Part shown: positions 22,866 through 31,861 of the stretch, piece by piece
Position numbering within the stretch: position 1 is the stretch's first letter
Layout of the letters: every line of letters starts with the position of its first letter
From: Mycobacterium sp. E740
GTDB lineage: Bacteria > Actinomycetota > Actinomycetes > Mycobacteriales > Mycobacteriaceae
Assembly: GCF_001672895.1 (NCBI RefSeq)
Contig: NZ_LZKP01000107.1
Location: 17,173-81,172, forward strand
Reading direction: 5' to 3'
DNA length: 64,000 bases
Notes under the pieces: generated by a model
What the model was told of the DNA's origin: nothing
What the model saw: the letters and a program-made list of their open reading frames with translations, nothing else
Database searches by the model: none
Position numbers and translations under genes: made by a program

Positions 22866-23285
22866 GTGTCCAAACCGCTCGATGACGGCCCCTTCTTCCA
22901 TGGCACGATCGCGCAGTTGAGGGTCGGTGACCTGCTCACCGCGGGTCATCGATCGAACTACCGTCCCGAGATCGTGATGAACCACATCTACTTCACCGCT
23001 CTCGTTGACGGCGCTGGACTTGCTGCGGAGATCGCCGCAGAACTCGCCGGCGACCAAGCCCTTCCGCGGGTGTACGAAGTAGAGCCGACCGGCGAGTTCG
23101 AGAATGACCCGAACGTGACCGACAAGAAGTTCCCCGGCAACCCCACTCGGTCGTACCGCAGTACGGCGCCGCTGCGGATCGTCGGCGAGATCACCGAGTG
23201 GACGCGACTGACGCCTGAGCAGTTGCAGATGTGGCGGGAACGGCTGTCTGTGCTCTCAAGCCAGCGAGGGGAGATCCTCAACTGA
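22866..23285 (+). CDS. arr: Rifamycin ADP-ribosyltransferase Arr
   Basis: Arr inactivates rifampicin by ADP-ribosylating its ansa-chain hydroxyl with NAD. The 139-residue protein shows the compact Arr fold: PFFHGTIAQLRVGDLL, HRSNYRPEIVMNHIYFTAL, then ALPRVYEVEPTGEFENDPN and NPTRSYRSTAPLRIVGEI. The FFHGT His and the YFTAL Tyr are the NAD-site residues, and the length fits the M. smegmatis enzyme (~143). The GTG at 22866 follows GAAGGA with normal spacing; an upstream frame from 22827 was not used. It stands alone with no transposon nearby, so it looks like a resident chromosomal gene. Confidence 0.93.
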   Translation: MSKPLDDGPFFHGTIAQLRVGDLLTAGHRSNYRPEIVMNHIYFTALVDGAGLAAEIAAELAGDQALPRVYEVEPTGEFENDPNVTDKKFPGNPTRSYRSTAPLRIVGEITEWTRLTPEQLQMWRERLSVLSSQRGEILN

Positions 23286-23411
23286 CACGAGTTGCATCGA
23301 CCGTCGAATAGACATCCGTGACGTCAGTTCGTAGCCTTGCCCGGGACATCGACAGCGGGCCGGGATCGGCCTGAAGACCGACCAAGGATCGTGACAATCC
23401 GCGTGACGGGG

Positions 23412-24482
23412 ATGCGCCACTCGTTTCGGCGAACAGTGTGCGGTTGTGCAACCGCAGTACTAGTGCTGGGCATCTCGATGAGCGCCGTCCACGCTGACCC
23501 GGCGGCTGATGCTCTGGCCAGGCTCAACGAGTTGTCCCGGCAGGCGGTGCAGAGTCGCGAGGCCGTCACGGCGGCCCAGCGCGATGCCGACGCCAAGGCG
23601 GCCGAACAAGCAGCCGCCGACGGCCGCCACCGCGCCGACCTGGCAGCGCTCCAGGCCGCTAACTCCCAACTCGAGCCGTATCAGGCCGCTGTCAATGGAA
23701 TCGCGGCAATGAACTACACCAGCGGGCGCGACGGTCAGTTTGCGGCGGTGCTCACCGCGACTTCCCCCCAGCAATTGATCGATCAGTTGTCGATGCAACG
23801 GACGGTCGGCGCTGGCATCGCCGATCAGTTGGCGGCCTACCAGTCGGCACGCGAGCGCGCGGCCACCGCAGCCCGGGCGTCGGAGAGATCGGCCGACGAC
23901 GCCCGCGTCGCGGCGGACTCGGCCGCCGCGGTGCGCGCAGAGCTGCAGGCCAAGCTGAGCGAGCTGCTGCGACAGATCGCGGCCGCGCAGGCACAGTACG
24001 CGGCACTGACACCGCAGCAGCAAGCGATCGTCGACAACGCGCCCCCGCCGAGTGCGCCCGCTCCGGCCAACCCCCTCCTCAACGCGATGCCCGGCCAGCC
24101 TCCGTCGGCGGCTGTCGTGGACATCCCGGAAGCGCTGCCCGTCGGTGTGGCGTCAGAGGCGGGACTGCAGCCCAACACGATCGTCGCGGCGCGGGCCGTC
24201 AGCCACCAGTTCCCTCAGATCGCCGAAATCGACGGCGTACGCCCGGATTCGAAGCCGTGGCATCCCAGCGGACTGGCCATCGACATTATGATTCCCAACC
24301 CCGAGAGCCCCGAGGGCATCGCGCTCGGCGACCAGATCCTCGCGTTCGCGATGAGCAATGCGGGCCGATTCGGGCTGCAGGACGTGATCTGGCGCGGCAC
24401 TTATTACACGCCAGCCGGTCCCCAAGCATCGGGGTACGGCCACTACGACCACGTGCACATCACCGTGACGCCACGAGGCTGA
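23412..24482 (+). CDS. Secreted coiled-coil protein with M15/LAS-type peptidase domain
   Basis: The 356-residue protein starts with a signal peptide (~1-29, ending SAVHA), followed by a long Ala/Gln/Arg-rich coiled coil (~30-210), a Pro/Ala linker and a C-terminal domain. In that domain HPSGLAID (His284, Asp291) and DHVH (His347, His349) give the H...D...HxH zinc pattern of LAS/M15 D-Ala-D-Ala peptidases, so cleavage of peptidoglycan cross-links or stem peptides is likely. Such coiled-coil exported proteins often act in cell division. Alternative starts are GTGs at 23391 and 23403. It converges on the Tat-exported DUF1906 gene. Confidence 0.8.
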   Translation: MRHSFRRTVCGCATAVLVLGISMSAVHADPAADALARLNELSRQAVQSREAVTAAQRDADAKAAEQAAADGRHRADLAALQAANSQLEPYQAAVNGIAAMNYTSGRDGQFAAVLTATSPQQLIDQLSMQRTVGAGIADQLAAYQSARERAATAARASERSADDARVAADSAAAVRAELQAKLSELLRQIAAAQAQYAALTPQQQAIVDNAPPPSAPAPANPLLNAMPGQPPSAAVVDIPEALPVGVASEAGLQPNTIVAARAVSHQFPQIAEIDGVRPDSKPWHPSGLAIDIMIPNPESPEGIALGDQILAFAMSNAGRFGLQDVIWRGTYYTPAGPQASGYGHYDHVHITVTPRG

Positions 24483-24497
24483 GCAGCTCACCCGACG

Positions 24498-25304
24498 TCA
24501 GGGATGCAGGTTCCACTGGCCGCAGTCTTGGGCCAGCACATCGTTGACGTCGACGCGGACGCCGCCGACCACCGGTCCCGGATTCGACGCGGTGTCGATG
24601 ATGCGTTGATAGAGGACTGCTGCCGGATATACCTGACCGCCCGACCAGGATCGGGTTTGCCACGCCCACACGCGGCCGGGCGACCCCGACCGCCCGATGA
24701 CGCCGTCGGCCGCAGCCCACTGGCACGCCTTGATGCCGCCGTAGATTCCGGTGCGCTGCACGCCGATCACCGAATTGATTCCGCGAAACCACTGCAGTAC
24801 CAAGGCGTTCCACGCTTGGCGGTCGATGTCGTCGTCGACGCTGAAGAAGACCGGAGCACTCCGACCGCCACCGGCGGCGGTATGCAGCTGCCAGGCGGTT
24901 TTCGCGTCGGCGACGCCACCGGCGTATCCGCGGGTGAAATCTGAGGGTGCTGTCCCGCCCGGCTTCCCGTATTGGTAGTTGCTGACGATCACCAAGCCGG
25001 CGGCCGTCAGCGACTTCGCGTAGGGCAACGTGATCGGTTTGGCGCCGAAAGTCGAGCCGGGCCGCGACGTCGACACGTAGTTGATCACCCCCGCGTGGCC
25101 GGCGGCTCGAATGTCCTGGGCCGGAATCTGACGCGCGGCGTAGTCGATGAGCGTTGGAGCTGCGGCAGACGCCGGAGGCGCCCCGGCACCCGCCGATGCG
25201 ACGCCCAGGCCGGCCAGCGCCGACGCGGCAGCGGCATAGCGCAGCGCCTCACGCCGAGAAATCCGGGACGCGCGCAGGTCGAATTCCCCAGACGCGTCCC
25301 GCAT
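24498..25304 (-). CDS. Tat-exported DUF1906 glycoside-hydrolase-like protein (Rv2525c-type)
   Basis: The 268-residue protein has a twin-arginine signal (SRREALRYAAAASALAGLG, residues ~16-34) with cleavage after ~48 (PASAAA). The mature part is the DUF1906 domain related to GH25 lysozyme-like barrels: INYVSTSRPGSTFGAKPITLPYAKSL, IVSNYQYGKPGG, PVFFSVDDDID (~152-162) and a terminal QDCGQWNLHP. M. tuberculosis Rv2525c is the best-known relative, a Tat substrate linked to cell-wall and beta-lactam phenotypes. Substrate is unproven. It is convergent with the M15-like exported protein, 15 bp apart. Confidence 0.85.
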   Translation of the reverse strand: MRDASGEFDLRASRISRREALRYAAAASALAGLGVASAGAGAPPASAAAPTLIDYAARQIPAQDIRAAGHAGVINYVSTSRPGSTFGAKPITLPYAKSLTAAGLVIVSNYQYGKPGGTAPSDFTRGYAGGVADAKTAWQLHTAAGGGRSAPVFFSVDDDIDRQAWNALVLQWFRGINSVIGVQRTGIYGGIKACQWAAADGVIGRSGSPGRVWAWQTRSWSGGQVYPAAVLYQRIIDTASNPGPVVGGVRVDVNDVLAQDCGQWNLHP

Positions 25305-25598
25305 GGCGTGATGTTAACCAAAGTTACTGCTGTTGACGGTGTGGCGCGCGGGCCGAGGTTGAATTGAGTGCCGGTTGCCACACGGCCACGCTGTTCGAGC
25401 CCAACCGTTGAATCTCCTGCCGGCATTGCGTAGCGTCGCCGCATGGGTTCGATGTGACCCGCCGCCCGCACCGAGAAATCGGTGAGGTGAACACATCGGG
25501 AATGGTCACACATCACTCGTCTACGAGCCACGGTGCCATGACAGGTCAGTAACGCGGGCACTGAATTGCCTTCCGGCACCGGAAACGTAGGTGATGAG

Positions 25599-26120
25599 AT
25601 GGATTTGACCCTCGCTGATGCCAAACGCGCCGCCCGAGTGCTTCGCGACCAACTACCGCACGTGGGCCTCAAGCAGTCGAAGGCTCTGGAGATTGTGGCC
25701 CAACAATTGGGCTTCACAAATTGGAACACCGCGTCCGCGCGGCTGGGGGCACACCGGGGAATGGGTGCACCGGTTCCCGTTCTCCGCAGCCTCGACGAGG
25801 ACCGTGCGCGCGAATTCTACGTCGGCTACTTGCATTTCACCGTCGAGTGGGAGCACCGCTTCGATGACGCAATGCCTCTCTACATGCGGTTGCGGCGCGA
25901 CCGCTTCGTGCTGGACGTGTCAGAGCACCACGGCGACGGTAGCCCGGGTTCGACCGTCTGGGTGCCGGTGAGTGACATCTCTGCATTACACAGGGAGCTC
26001 CGCGCGAGGAACTACTCTCGGATGAATCCCGACATCGATGCCGACTCGCCAGGCGGGCCGACCATGGAAGTCATCGACCCGTTCTCCAACACCATCCGGT
26101 TCTGCCAACCGAGGACGTGA
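25599..26120 (+). CDS. Glyoxalase/VOC-superfamily protein with N-terminal helical domain
   Basis: The 173-residue protein begins with a helical glyoxalase-associated domain (LTLADAKRAARVLRDQL ... LKQSKALEIVAQQLGFTNWNTASARL, ~3-50) followed by a VOC fold (VLRSLDEDRAREFYVGYLHFTVEWEHRF ... LHRELRARNYSRMNP ... MEVIDPFSNTIRFCQP). The family includes bleomycin-resistance-like binding proteins, and a ligand-sequestering role is as likely as catalysis. ATG 25599 follows GTAGGTGATGAG; an in-frame ATG at 25566 is less likely. The 294 bp upstream to the DUF1906 gene hold nothing I can name. Confidence 0.8.
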   Translation: MDLTLADAKRAARVLRDQLPHVGLKQSKALEIVAQQLGFTNWNTASARLGAHRGMGAPVPVLRSLDEDRAREFYVGYLHFTVEWEHRFDDAMPLYMRLRRDRFVLDVSEHHGDGSPGSTVWVPVSDISALHRELRARNYSRMNPDIDADSPGGPTMEVIDPFSNTIRFCQPRT

Positions 26121-26206
26121 GACAGTCGGGCGCGAGTGACTAGACCTCGGGAGCACCAAACCTGAACGGTGCTTAATCCGCTCTGTGACTGCCTATTTCG
26201 AATTCC

Positions 26207-26515
26207 TCATCGGAGCGAGCGGCGGTACGGCGGCTTGTGAACGGCGGCCGCTATGAGTACGACGACGCCCGTCGTAGTGAGACCGACTGTCCAAAGACGA
26301 CGGTGGCGCAGCGCGGTTTGACACAAGTCATCGGATTCCTCGGCGACGGGCTCGTCACCAAATGCATCGGCAGCGGCGGAAGATCCCGGCGCAATTGCGG
26401 TGCCACACAACAGGTGCACCGATTCGACGTGGATCGGTACCGGGGTGATGAGGCCGACGACGCCTATCAGCACTGCCGCCAGGCCGCCGACTCCTACAAG
26501 TGAACGCCACGGCAT
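26207..26515 (-). CDS. Small two-helix membrane protein
   Basis: The 102-residue protein has two transmembrane helices (~4-22, SLVGVGGLAAVLIGVVGLI; ~75-93, WTVGLTTTGVVVLIAAAVH) and an outside loop of ~50 residues with two Cys (LLCGTAI and DLCQTAL) that could pair. ATG 26515 follows GGAGGGAG with 9-nt spacing, so a longer frame from 26680 was rejected. Function is unknown; similar small membrane proteins are common in mycobacteria. It is followed on the same strand by nothing obvious in operon with it. Confidence 0.65.
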   Translation of the reverse strand: MPWRSLVGVGGLAAVLIGVVGLITPVPIHVESVHLLCGTAIAPGSSAAADAFGDEPVAEESDDLCQTALRHRRLWTVGLTTTGVVVLIAAAVHKPPYRRSLR

Positions 26516-26540
26516 GCGGTCTGGTTCTCCCTCCGAAAGG

Positions 26541-26795
26541 TCACGAACTATGCCTGTGAGACGCCAGCACGGTGCTCCGGGTACGGTGCGAACGCAGTTG
26601 GATGCGCCACTCAGCGAGTACTGCCGTGGCCAGGTACAGGCTTGTCCACACGACAAGTGCCGGCCAGATTCCCAGCACATCCTTGGACATGAGCACCACG
26701 AACAACCACACGGCGAAGCCCCACGTGAAAAAGCTGTTCAGGCCGTGGATCCAGCGAGTCTCGTCGGCTGCAGAGCATCGATGGCGTTTCCTCAC
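26541..26795 (-). CDS. Small two-helix membrane protein (hypothetical)
   Basis: From a GTG at 26795 an 84-residue protein is predicted with two hydrophobic segments (LNSFFTWGFAVWLFVVLM, ~19-36; IWPALVVWTSLYLATAVLA, ~43-61) and a basic, His/Ser-rich tail. It lies 25 bp upstream of the other small membrane gene on the same strand, so the two may form a transcript. I do not recognise the family. Codon pattern and the sensible membrane topology support it, but the GTG start has only a weak ribosome-binding site. Confidence 0.5.
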   Translation of the reverse strand: MRKRHRCSAADETRWIHGLNSFFTWGFAVWLFVVLMSKDVLGIWPALVVWTSLYLATAVLAEWRIQLRSHRTRSTVLASHRHSS

Positions 26796-26916
26796 CCCAC
26801 CGGTCTAGCGCATAATCTCCGGCGAGACACCGCCGCTAACGGTTTCTTAACGGGGGATGCAGTCGCGTGCAGCCCATGCGCTCAACGTATTTCACACGTG
26901 CTTCAAGCCCGGCCCG

Positions 26917-28323
26917 CTAACCGGCCGCGCTCTGGTCGCGGCGCGAGCTGCCCTGCGGCTCGTTGTAGCCCTGGTGCACTGGTGACTCCCAGGTGTAGGG
27001 CTCCTCGGGATGGCCGGAGCCGCCCAGGATGAAGGAGCGATCGCTGCGGTTGGCCCGCGCGATCGTCGCCAGCCACGTCCCGACGGTGCTGAACCGGTTG
27101 CGCACGCCGGTGAGGAACGCGATGTGGATGAAGCCCCACCCCAGCCAGCCGAGCACACCTCTCAGCTTCACCGGGCCGGCCTCCAGCAGGGCATGGCCTC
27201 GGCTGATGTACGCCGCTGACCCGAGGTCGCGGTAGCGGTAGTCCTTGCGCCGCCGTCCGCGCAGATCGCGGCGGATGCACGCGGCGACGTGCAGGCCGCC
27301 CTGCATGGCGTTCTCCGCGACTCCGGGCAGCCCGTCGCGCCCGGCGAGGTCACCGATGACGAACACCTCGGAGTGCCCGCACACCGACAAGTCCGGCTCG
27401 ACTGCGATACGCCCCGATCGATCCGTCTCGGCGCCAAGCACTTCCGCGGCGTGCCGCGCGAACGGCACCGCCTCCACGCCTGCGGTCCACAGCACTGTGC
27501 GCGTGGCGTAGTCCTCGTCCGGGCCGCCGCCCTTCGGGCTCGCGGTCACGCCGTCGCGCCGGACGTCGCTCACGTGCACACCGAAGTGCATCTCCACACC
27601 CAGCTCCTCGAGCGTGCGCGTCGCCCCTTCGGCGAGGGACGGAGAGAAAGTCTTGAGCACCCGGTCGCCGCCGTCGAACAGCAGCACCCGCGCGTCCTGC
27701 GGTTCGATGCTGTGAAACTCGTTCGCCAGCGAGCGGGTCGCCAGTTCCCGGATCTGCCCGGCCAATTCGACGCCGGTGGGCCCCGCGCCGGTGACGGCGA
27801 ACGTGAGCCATTCGTCGCGCTCCGGCCCCGGTGGCAACGTCTCGGCGATCTCGAAGGCTGCGAAGACTCGACGGCGGATGCTGAGCGCGTCGTCGAGCGT
27901 CTTCATGCCCGGTGCCCAAGTTACGAATTCCTCCTTGCCGAAGTAGGACTGGCGCATGCCCGCAGCGATCACCAGATAGTTGTAGTCGACATCGAAAGTC
28001 GAGTCGTCGGGTCGGCGCGCCGTGACGTGACGCGCGTCGGCGTCGAGCCGGATGGCCTCGCCGAGCAGCGTCTTGACGTTGTCGTGGTGCGACAGTTCCT
28101 CCCGCAGCGACCGGCTGATCTGACCGATGCTCAACGTCCCTGTCGCGCACTGGTAGAGCAGTGGCTGGAATACGTGGCACGCCGCGCGGTCGAGCAGCGT
28201 GACGTCCACGTCGAGGCGGCCCAGTCGGCGCGCGCAGAACAGGCCGCCGAACCCTCCGCCGATGATGAGAACTCTGGGGCGTCCGATCGCGTCGCTCGAA
28301 ACAGCCGCTTCGTCGGGTGTCAT
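26917..28323 (-). CDS. NADH dehydrogenase type II-like FAD-dependent oxidoreductase
   Basis: The 468-residue flavoprotein has two dinucleotide folds: FAD-binding VLIIGGGFGGLFCARRLG (~18-35) and NADH-binding VTGAGPTGVELAGQI (~168-182), plus the SVCGHSEVFVIGDLAG FAD motif near 310 and a C-terminal amphipathic region (LGWLGWGFIHIAFLTG) like that anchoring NDH-2 to the membrane. NDH-2 passes electrons from NADH to menaquinone without pumping. ATG 28323 overlaps the MFS stop by 4 bp (ATGA), so the two genes are coupled. This is likely a paralogue of the housekeeping ndh, so its electron acceptor could differ. Confidence 0.85.
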   Translation of the reverse strand: MTPDEAAVSSDAIGRPRVLIIGGGFGGLFCARRLGRLDVDVTLLDRAACHVFQPLLYQCATGTLSIGQISRSLREELSHHDNVKTLLGEAIRLDADARHVTARRPDDSTFDVDYNYLVIAAGMRQSYFGKEEFVTWAPGMKTLDDALSIRRRVFAAFEIAETLPPGPERDEWLTFAVTGAGPTGVELAGQIRELATRSLANEFHSIEPQDARVLLFDGGDRVLKTFSPSLAEGATRTLEELGVEMHFGVHVSDVRRDGVTASPKGGGPDEDYATRTVLWTAGVEAVPFARHAAEVLGAETDRSGRIAVEPDLSVCGHSEVFVIGDLAGRDGLPGVAENAMQGGLHVAACIRRDLRGRRRKDYRYRDLGSAAYISRGHALLEAGPVKLRGVLGWLGWGFIHIAFLTGVRNRFSTVGTWLATIARANRSDRSFILGGSGHPEEPYTWESPVHQGYNEPQGSSRRDQSAAG

Positions 28324-29666
28324 AGACAATCGGTACCCGTTCCGCCGGCGATCTGCACCTCGCGGGGCCTGCTGCCCAGGGCGACGACCAGCGCGGCGGC
28401 CGCCAACGACAGCGCGCCCACAACCCACAGCGCGACCTTGCTGTTGCCGGTCAGCCCGGTGAGCCAGCCGGTGATGTAGGGCCCTCCGAACCCGCTGAGG
28501 TTGCCCAGCGAGTTGATCAGTGCGATCCCGCCGGCGGCCGCTGCTCCGGTGAGGAAGGCGGACGGCAGTGACCAGAACACCGGTAACGCGCACATGACAG
28601 CGCACGTGCACAAGGTCACGGCCAACATCGCAAGGTAGACGTTGGTCATGTAGAGCGCCGCCGGAATGGACACGGCGCCGACGATCGCCGGGATCGCGAC
28701 ATGCCAGACGCGTTCACCGGTCCGATCCGAATGCCGCGCCCAGGGCACCATGACCACGGCCGCCACGACGTACGGAACCGCGGTGACCAACCCGCGCTGA
28801 ATGACGCCGAGGTGGACGCCGTACTCCTGCTGGAACCCGGCGACGATCGTCGGCAGGAAGAATCCGACCGCATAGAGCCCGTAGGTGATCGCGAAGTAGA
28901 TGAACGCCAGGGCAAGTATCCGCGGATGGACCAGCGCCTTCTTCAGCGGCCAGTGACCGCCGGCTTCCGCCAGCACCCGCTCCGCTTCCAATGTTGTTTC
29001 CAGCCACTGCTTTTCGCCGTTCGTCAACCAGCTCGCCGCGGTGGGCCGGTCGGTGAGGTAGAACCAGCAGACCACAGCCAGCACGACGGCCGGCAGCCCT
29101 TCGGCCAGGAACATGACGCGCCAGCCGGTGAGGCCGAACAACCCGTGCCCCCAATCGATGACCAGCGACGAGACCGTCGACCCGACGGCTGTGGACACCG
29201 GTACGGCCATCATGAACAGCGATACGGCGCGCGAGCGCTGCCGTTCGGGAAACCAGAACGTCAGGTAGAGGATGATGCCGGGAAAGAAGCCCGCCTCGGC
29301 CACGCCGAGGAGGAAGCGCAGGACGATCAGTGTTTCGGTGTTGGGTACGAATGCGATTGCGGCGCTGATGATCCCCCACGTCAGCATGATCCGCGCTATC
29401 CATCGCCGGCCGCCGAACTTGTGCAGGGCGATGTTGCTGGGCACCTCGAGCAGCAAGTAGCCGAGGAAGAAGATTCCGGAGGCGAAGCCGAACACCTCGG
29501 CGCTCATTCCGAGTTCCTCGTTCATGCCGTTCGGCCCGGCGAACGCGATGTTGACGCGGTCGAGATAGTTGACGAAATAGAGCAGCACGAGGAACGGGAT
29601 CAGCCGCCGGCTCACCTTCCGCAGCGTGCTCTTCTCGACGGCGGGGTCCGGCAGGTAGGTGCTCAT
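28320..29666 (-). CDS. MFS transporter, anion:cation symporter (ACS/phthalate permease-like) family
   Basis: The 448-residue protein has twelve predicted membrane helices with the ACS signatures LLYFVNYLDRVNIAFA (helix 1), FGFASGIFFLGYLLLEVPSNI (helix 2) and RFLLGVAEAGFFPGIILYLTFWFP (helices 4-5). Relatives import organic anions such as aromatic acids, phthalate, tartrate or glucarate in symport with protons. It overlaps the NDH-2-like gene by 4 bp and is divergent from the cyclase-family hydrolase, suggesting uptake and breakdown of one organic acid. The real substrate is unknown. Confidence 0.85.
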   Translation of the reverse strand: MSTYLPDPAVEKSTLRKVSRRLIPFLVLLYFVNYLDRVNIAFAGPNGMNEELGMSAEVFGFASGIFFLGYLLLEVPSNIALHKFGGRRWIARIMLTWGIISAAIAFVPNTETLIVLRFLLGVAEAGFFPGIILYLTFWFPERQRSRAVSLFMMAVPVSTAVGSTVSSLVIDWGHGLFGLTGWRVMFLAEGLPAVVLAVVCWFYLTDRPTAASWLTNGEKQWLETTLEAERVLAEAGGHWPLKKALVHPRILALAFIYFAITYGLYAVGFFLPTIVAGFQQEYGVHLGVIQRGLVTAVPYVVAAVVMVPWARHSDRTGERVWHVAIPAIVGAVSIPAALYMTNVYLAMLAVTLCTCAVMCALPVFWSLPSAFLTGAAAAGGIALINSLGNLSGFGGPYITGWLTGLTGNSKVALWVVGALSLAAAALVVALGSRPREVQIAGGTGTDCL

Positions 29667-29790
29667 CGTTGTCCTTCCGGGCTGCTGCGGCGCGGTCGAT
29701 CACCGCGAGATTAGACGAGTGAGAACGCCCGCGGACGGCGTCATGGGAACTAATGTCGCCTCACAGCAGGCGATGGGAGAGGGAGTCGGA

Positions 29791-30564
29791 ATGCGGAGAT
29801 TTGTCGACATCTCGGTGCCGTTACAGGCTGGGATTGCGTCTGACCCGCCGGGCCATCTCCCGGAGATCGACTACTACAACCACGGCGAGACCGCCGCCGA
29901 GGTTGTCTCCTTCTTTCCGGGTGCGACGGTGGATGACCTACCCGATCGCGAGGGGTGGGCGATCGAACGGGTCCGGATCACCACCCATAACGGCACCCAT
30001 CTCGATGCGCCCTACCACTACGCCTCGACGATGGACGGGGGTGCGCCGGCAATCACCATCGACGAGGTTCCGCTCGAATGGTGTTTGCGCCCAGCGGTGA
30101 AACTCGACTTCCGGCACTTCGAAGCCGGTTACGTGGCCACCGCGACCGACGTGGCCCGCGCGCTCGACCGGATCGGCCACGAACTGCAGCCTCTCGACAT
30201 CGTCGTGGTCAACACGGCGGCCGGCGCCCGCTACGGCGAGGCGGACTACGTCTCGTCGGGCTGCGGGATGGGCCGGGAGGCGACGCTGTGGATGCTGGAG
30301 CGCGGTGTGCGCTTGACCGGCACCGACGCATGGAGCTGGGACGCGCCGTTTGTCTATACGGCCCAACGATATTCACGTGAGCGGGACCCGTCGATCATCT
30401 GGGAGGGCCACCGCGCCGGACGCGAGATCGGCTACTGCCATCTGGAGAAACTCCACAACCTGGAGTCATTGCCCGACAGCGGCTTCCAGATCTGCTGCTT
30501 CCCGGTGAAGGTGCACGCTGCCTCTGCCGGCTGGACCCGGGCGGTGGCGATCCTCGACGAATGA
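29791..30564 (+). CDS. Cyclase-family (kynurenine formamidase-like) metal hydrolase
   Basis: The 257-residue protein carries the cyclase-family signature ITTHNGTHLDAPYHY (~67-81) with the metal-binding HxGTHxDxP, and later TGTDAWSWDAPF. Family members hydrolyse amide or ester bonds in cyclic or aromatic compounds (kynurenine formamidase, isatin hydrolase). ATG 29791, after GGGAGAGGGAGT, was chosen over an upstream ATG at 29659. It is divergent from the MFS-NDH pair across a 124-bp promoter gap and is followed by an acyl-CoA dehydrogenase 91 bp later. A shared catabolic role is inferred. Confidence 0.82.
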   Translation: MRRFVDISVPLQAGIASDPPGHLPEIDYYNHGETAAEVVSFFPGATVDDLPDREGWAIERVRITTHNGTHLDAPYHYASTMDGGAPAITIDEVPLEWCLRPAVKLDFRHFEAGYVATATDVARALDRIGHELQPLDIVVVNTAAGARYGEADYVSSGCGMGREATLWMLERGVRLTGTDAWSWDAPFVYTAQRYSRERDPSIIWEGHRAGREIGYCHLEKLHNLESLPDSGFQICCFPVKVHAASAGWTRAVAILDE

Positions 30565-30655
30565 TGCAAATGCCGCCGACGAACCGGCGGCCCACCAGAT
30601 GCTCTGGGCGTGTCAGTCATACTGGCGCACACCCACTGAACGGAGTGAACCAGCG

Positions 30656-31819
30656 ATGTCGGAATTGTTTCCCGCCTACCGCGCCACCTGGGAGACCGAT
30701 GCCCACCGCGAGTTGCGCAGACACGCCGCGGAGTTCCTCCGCAAGGAGGCCACCCCGAACCAGGAGCGCTGGGCGAAGAACCACCAGGTCGACCGCGAGT
30801 TCTGGACCAAGTTGGGCGATGCCGGCCTGCTGGGTCTCGACCTGCCCGAAGAGTTCGGTGGGTTGGGCGGTGACTTCGGGTACTCGGCTGTGGTCGCAGA
30901 GGAGTTTTCGCTCGCCCACGACACCGCATCCGGGTGGGCGGTGCACTCGCCGATCGTGGCCCACTACATCAACGCCTACGCCGACGACGCGCAACGTCGA
31001 CGGTGGATGCCGAAGATCATCAGCGGTGAGGCCGTGCTCGCCATTGCGATGACCGAGCCCGGCACCGGTTCGGACCTACAGGCCGTGCGTACCACCGCGA
31101 TCCGCGACGGCGACGACTACGTCATCAACGGCTCCAAGACGTTCATTTCCAACGGCAGTCTGTGTGATCTTCTGGTGATCGTCGCCAAGACGAATCCGAA
31201 CGAGGGCGCCGCGGGCATCTCGCTTATCGTCGCCGAGACCACCGATGCCCTACCGGGTTTCGAGCGCGGCCGGCTACTGGAGAAGGTCGGCCAGCACGGC
31301 CAGGACACCCGTGAACTCTTCTTCACCGACATGCGGGTGCCGGTGGCCAACCTGCTCGGCGCGAAAGAGGGGCTGGGGTTCTATCAATTGATGGAACAGT
31401 TGGCCCGCGAGCGGCTCATCCTGGCCTCGACATGCGCGGGGATGGCCGAAGCGGCGCTGTTGGAGGCGATCACTTACAGCAAGCAGCGCGAGGCGTTCGG
31501 CAAGCCGCTGATCTCGTTCCAGCACAACCGCTTTGCGCTGGCCGAACTGAAAGCCGAAGTGTTGTCGATCAAGACGACCGTCGACCACTGCATCCAGCAG
31601 TACATCGACGGACACAATGACCCGGCAACTGCGTCGATGGCCAAGCTGATCGCCGCGGACAGATCCATCGACGTCGTCGACCGCTGCGTGCAGTTCTTCG
31701 GCGGCTACGGCTACATGATGGAGTACCCGATCGCGCGAATGTATGCCGCCGCGCGGGTGACCAAGATCTACGGCGGGACAAGCGAAATCATGAAGGAGAT
31801 CATCAGCCGGTCGCTATGA
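30656..31819 (+). CDS. Acyl-CoA dehydrogenase (FadE), long-chain/LCAD-like
   Basis: The 387-residue flavoenzyme has the three ACAD domains: helical N-terminus (LRRHAAEFLRKEA), beta domain (AIAMTEPGTGSDLQAVRTTA ~121-140; GSKTFISNGSLCDLLVIVAKT) and C-terminal helices. MEQLARERLILASTCAG contains the Glu used as base in LCAD-type enzymes, and IYGGTSEIMKEII replaces the YEGT of MCAD. It oxidises an acyl-CoA to the enoyl-CoA with electrons going to ETF. ATG 30656 follows CGGAGTGA. It is the second gene rightwards after the cyclase-family hydrolase. Confidence 0.88.
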   Translation: MSELFPAYRATWETDAHRELRRHAAEFLRKEATPNQERWAKNHQVDREFWTKLGDAGLLGLDLPEEFGGLGGDFGYSAVVAEEFSLAHDTASGWAVHSPIVAHYINAYADDAQRRRWMPKIISGEAVLAIAMTEPGTGSDLQAVRTTAIRDGDDYVINGSKTFISNGSLCDLLVIVAKTNPNEGAAGISLIVAETTDALPGFERGRLLEKVGQHGQDTRELFFTDMRVPVANLLGAKEGLGFYQLMEQLARERLILASTCAGMAEAALLEAITYSKQREAFGKPLISFQHNRFALAELKAEVLSIKTTVDHCIQQYIDGHNDPATASMAKLIAADRSIDVVDRCVQFFGGYGYMMEYPIARMYAAARVTKIYGGTSEIMKEIISRSL

Positions 31820-31861
31820 CGGCCAATCGCACCACGGAATCCCACGTGAGTGCGGCGGACG

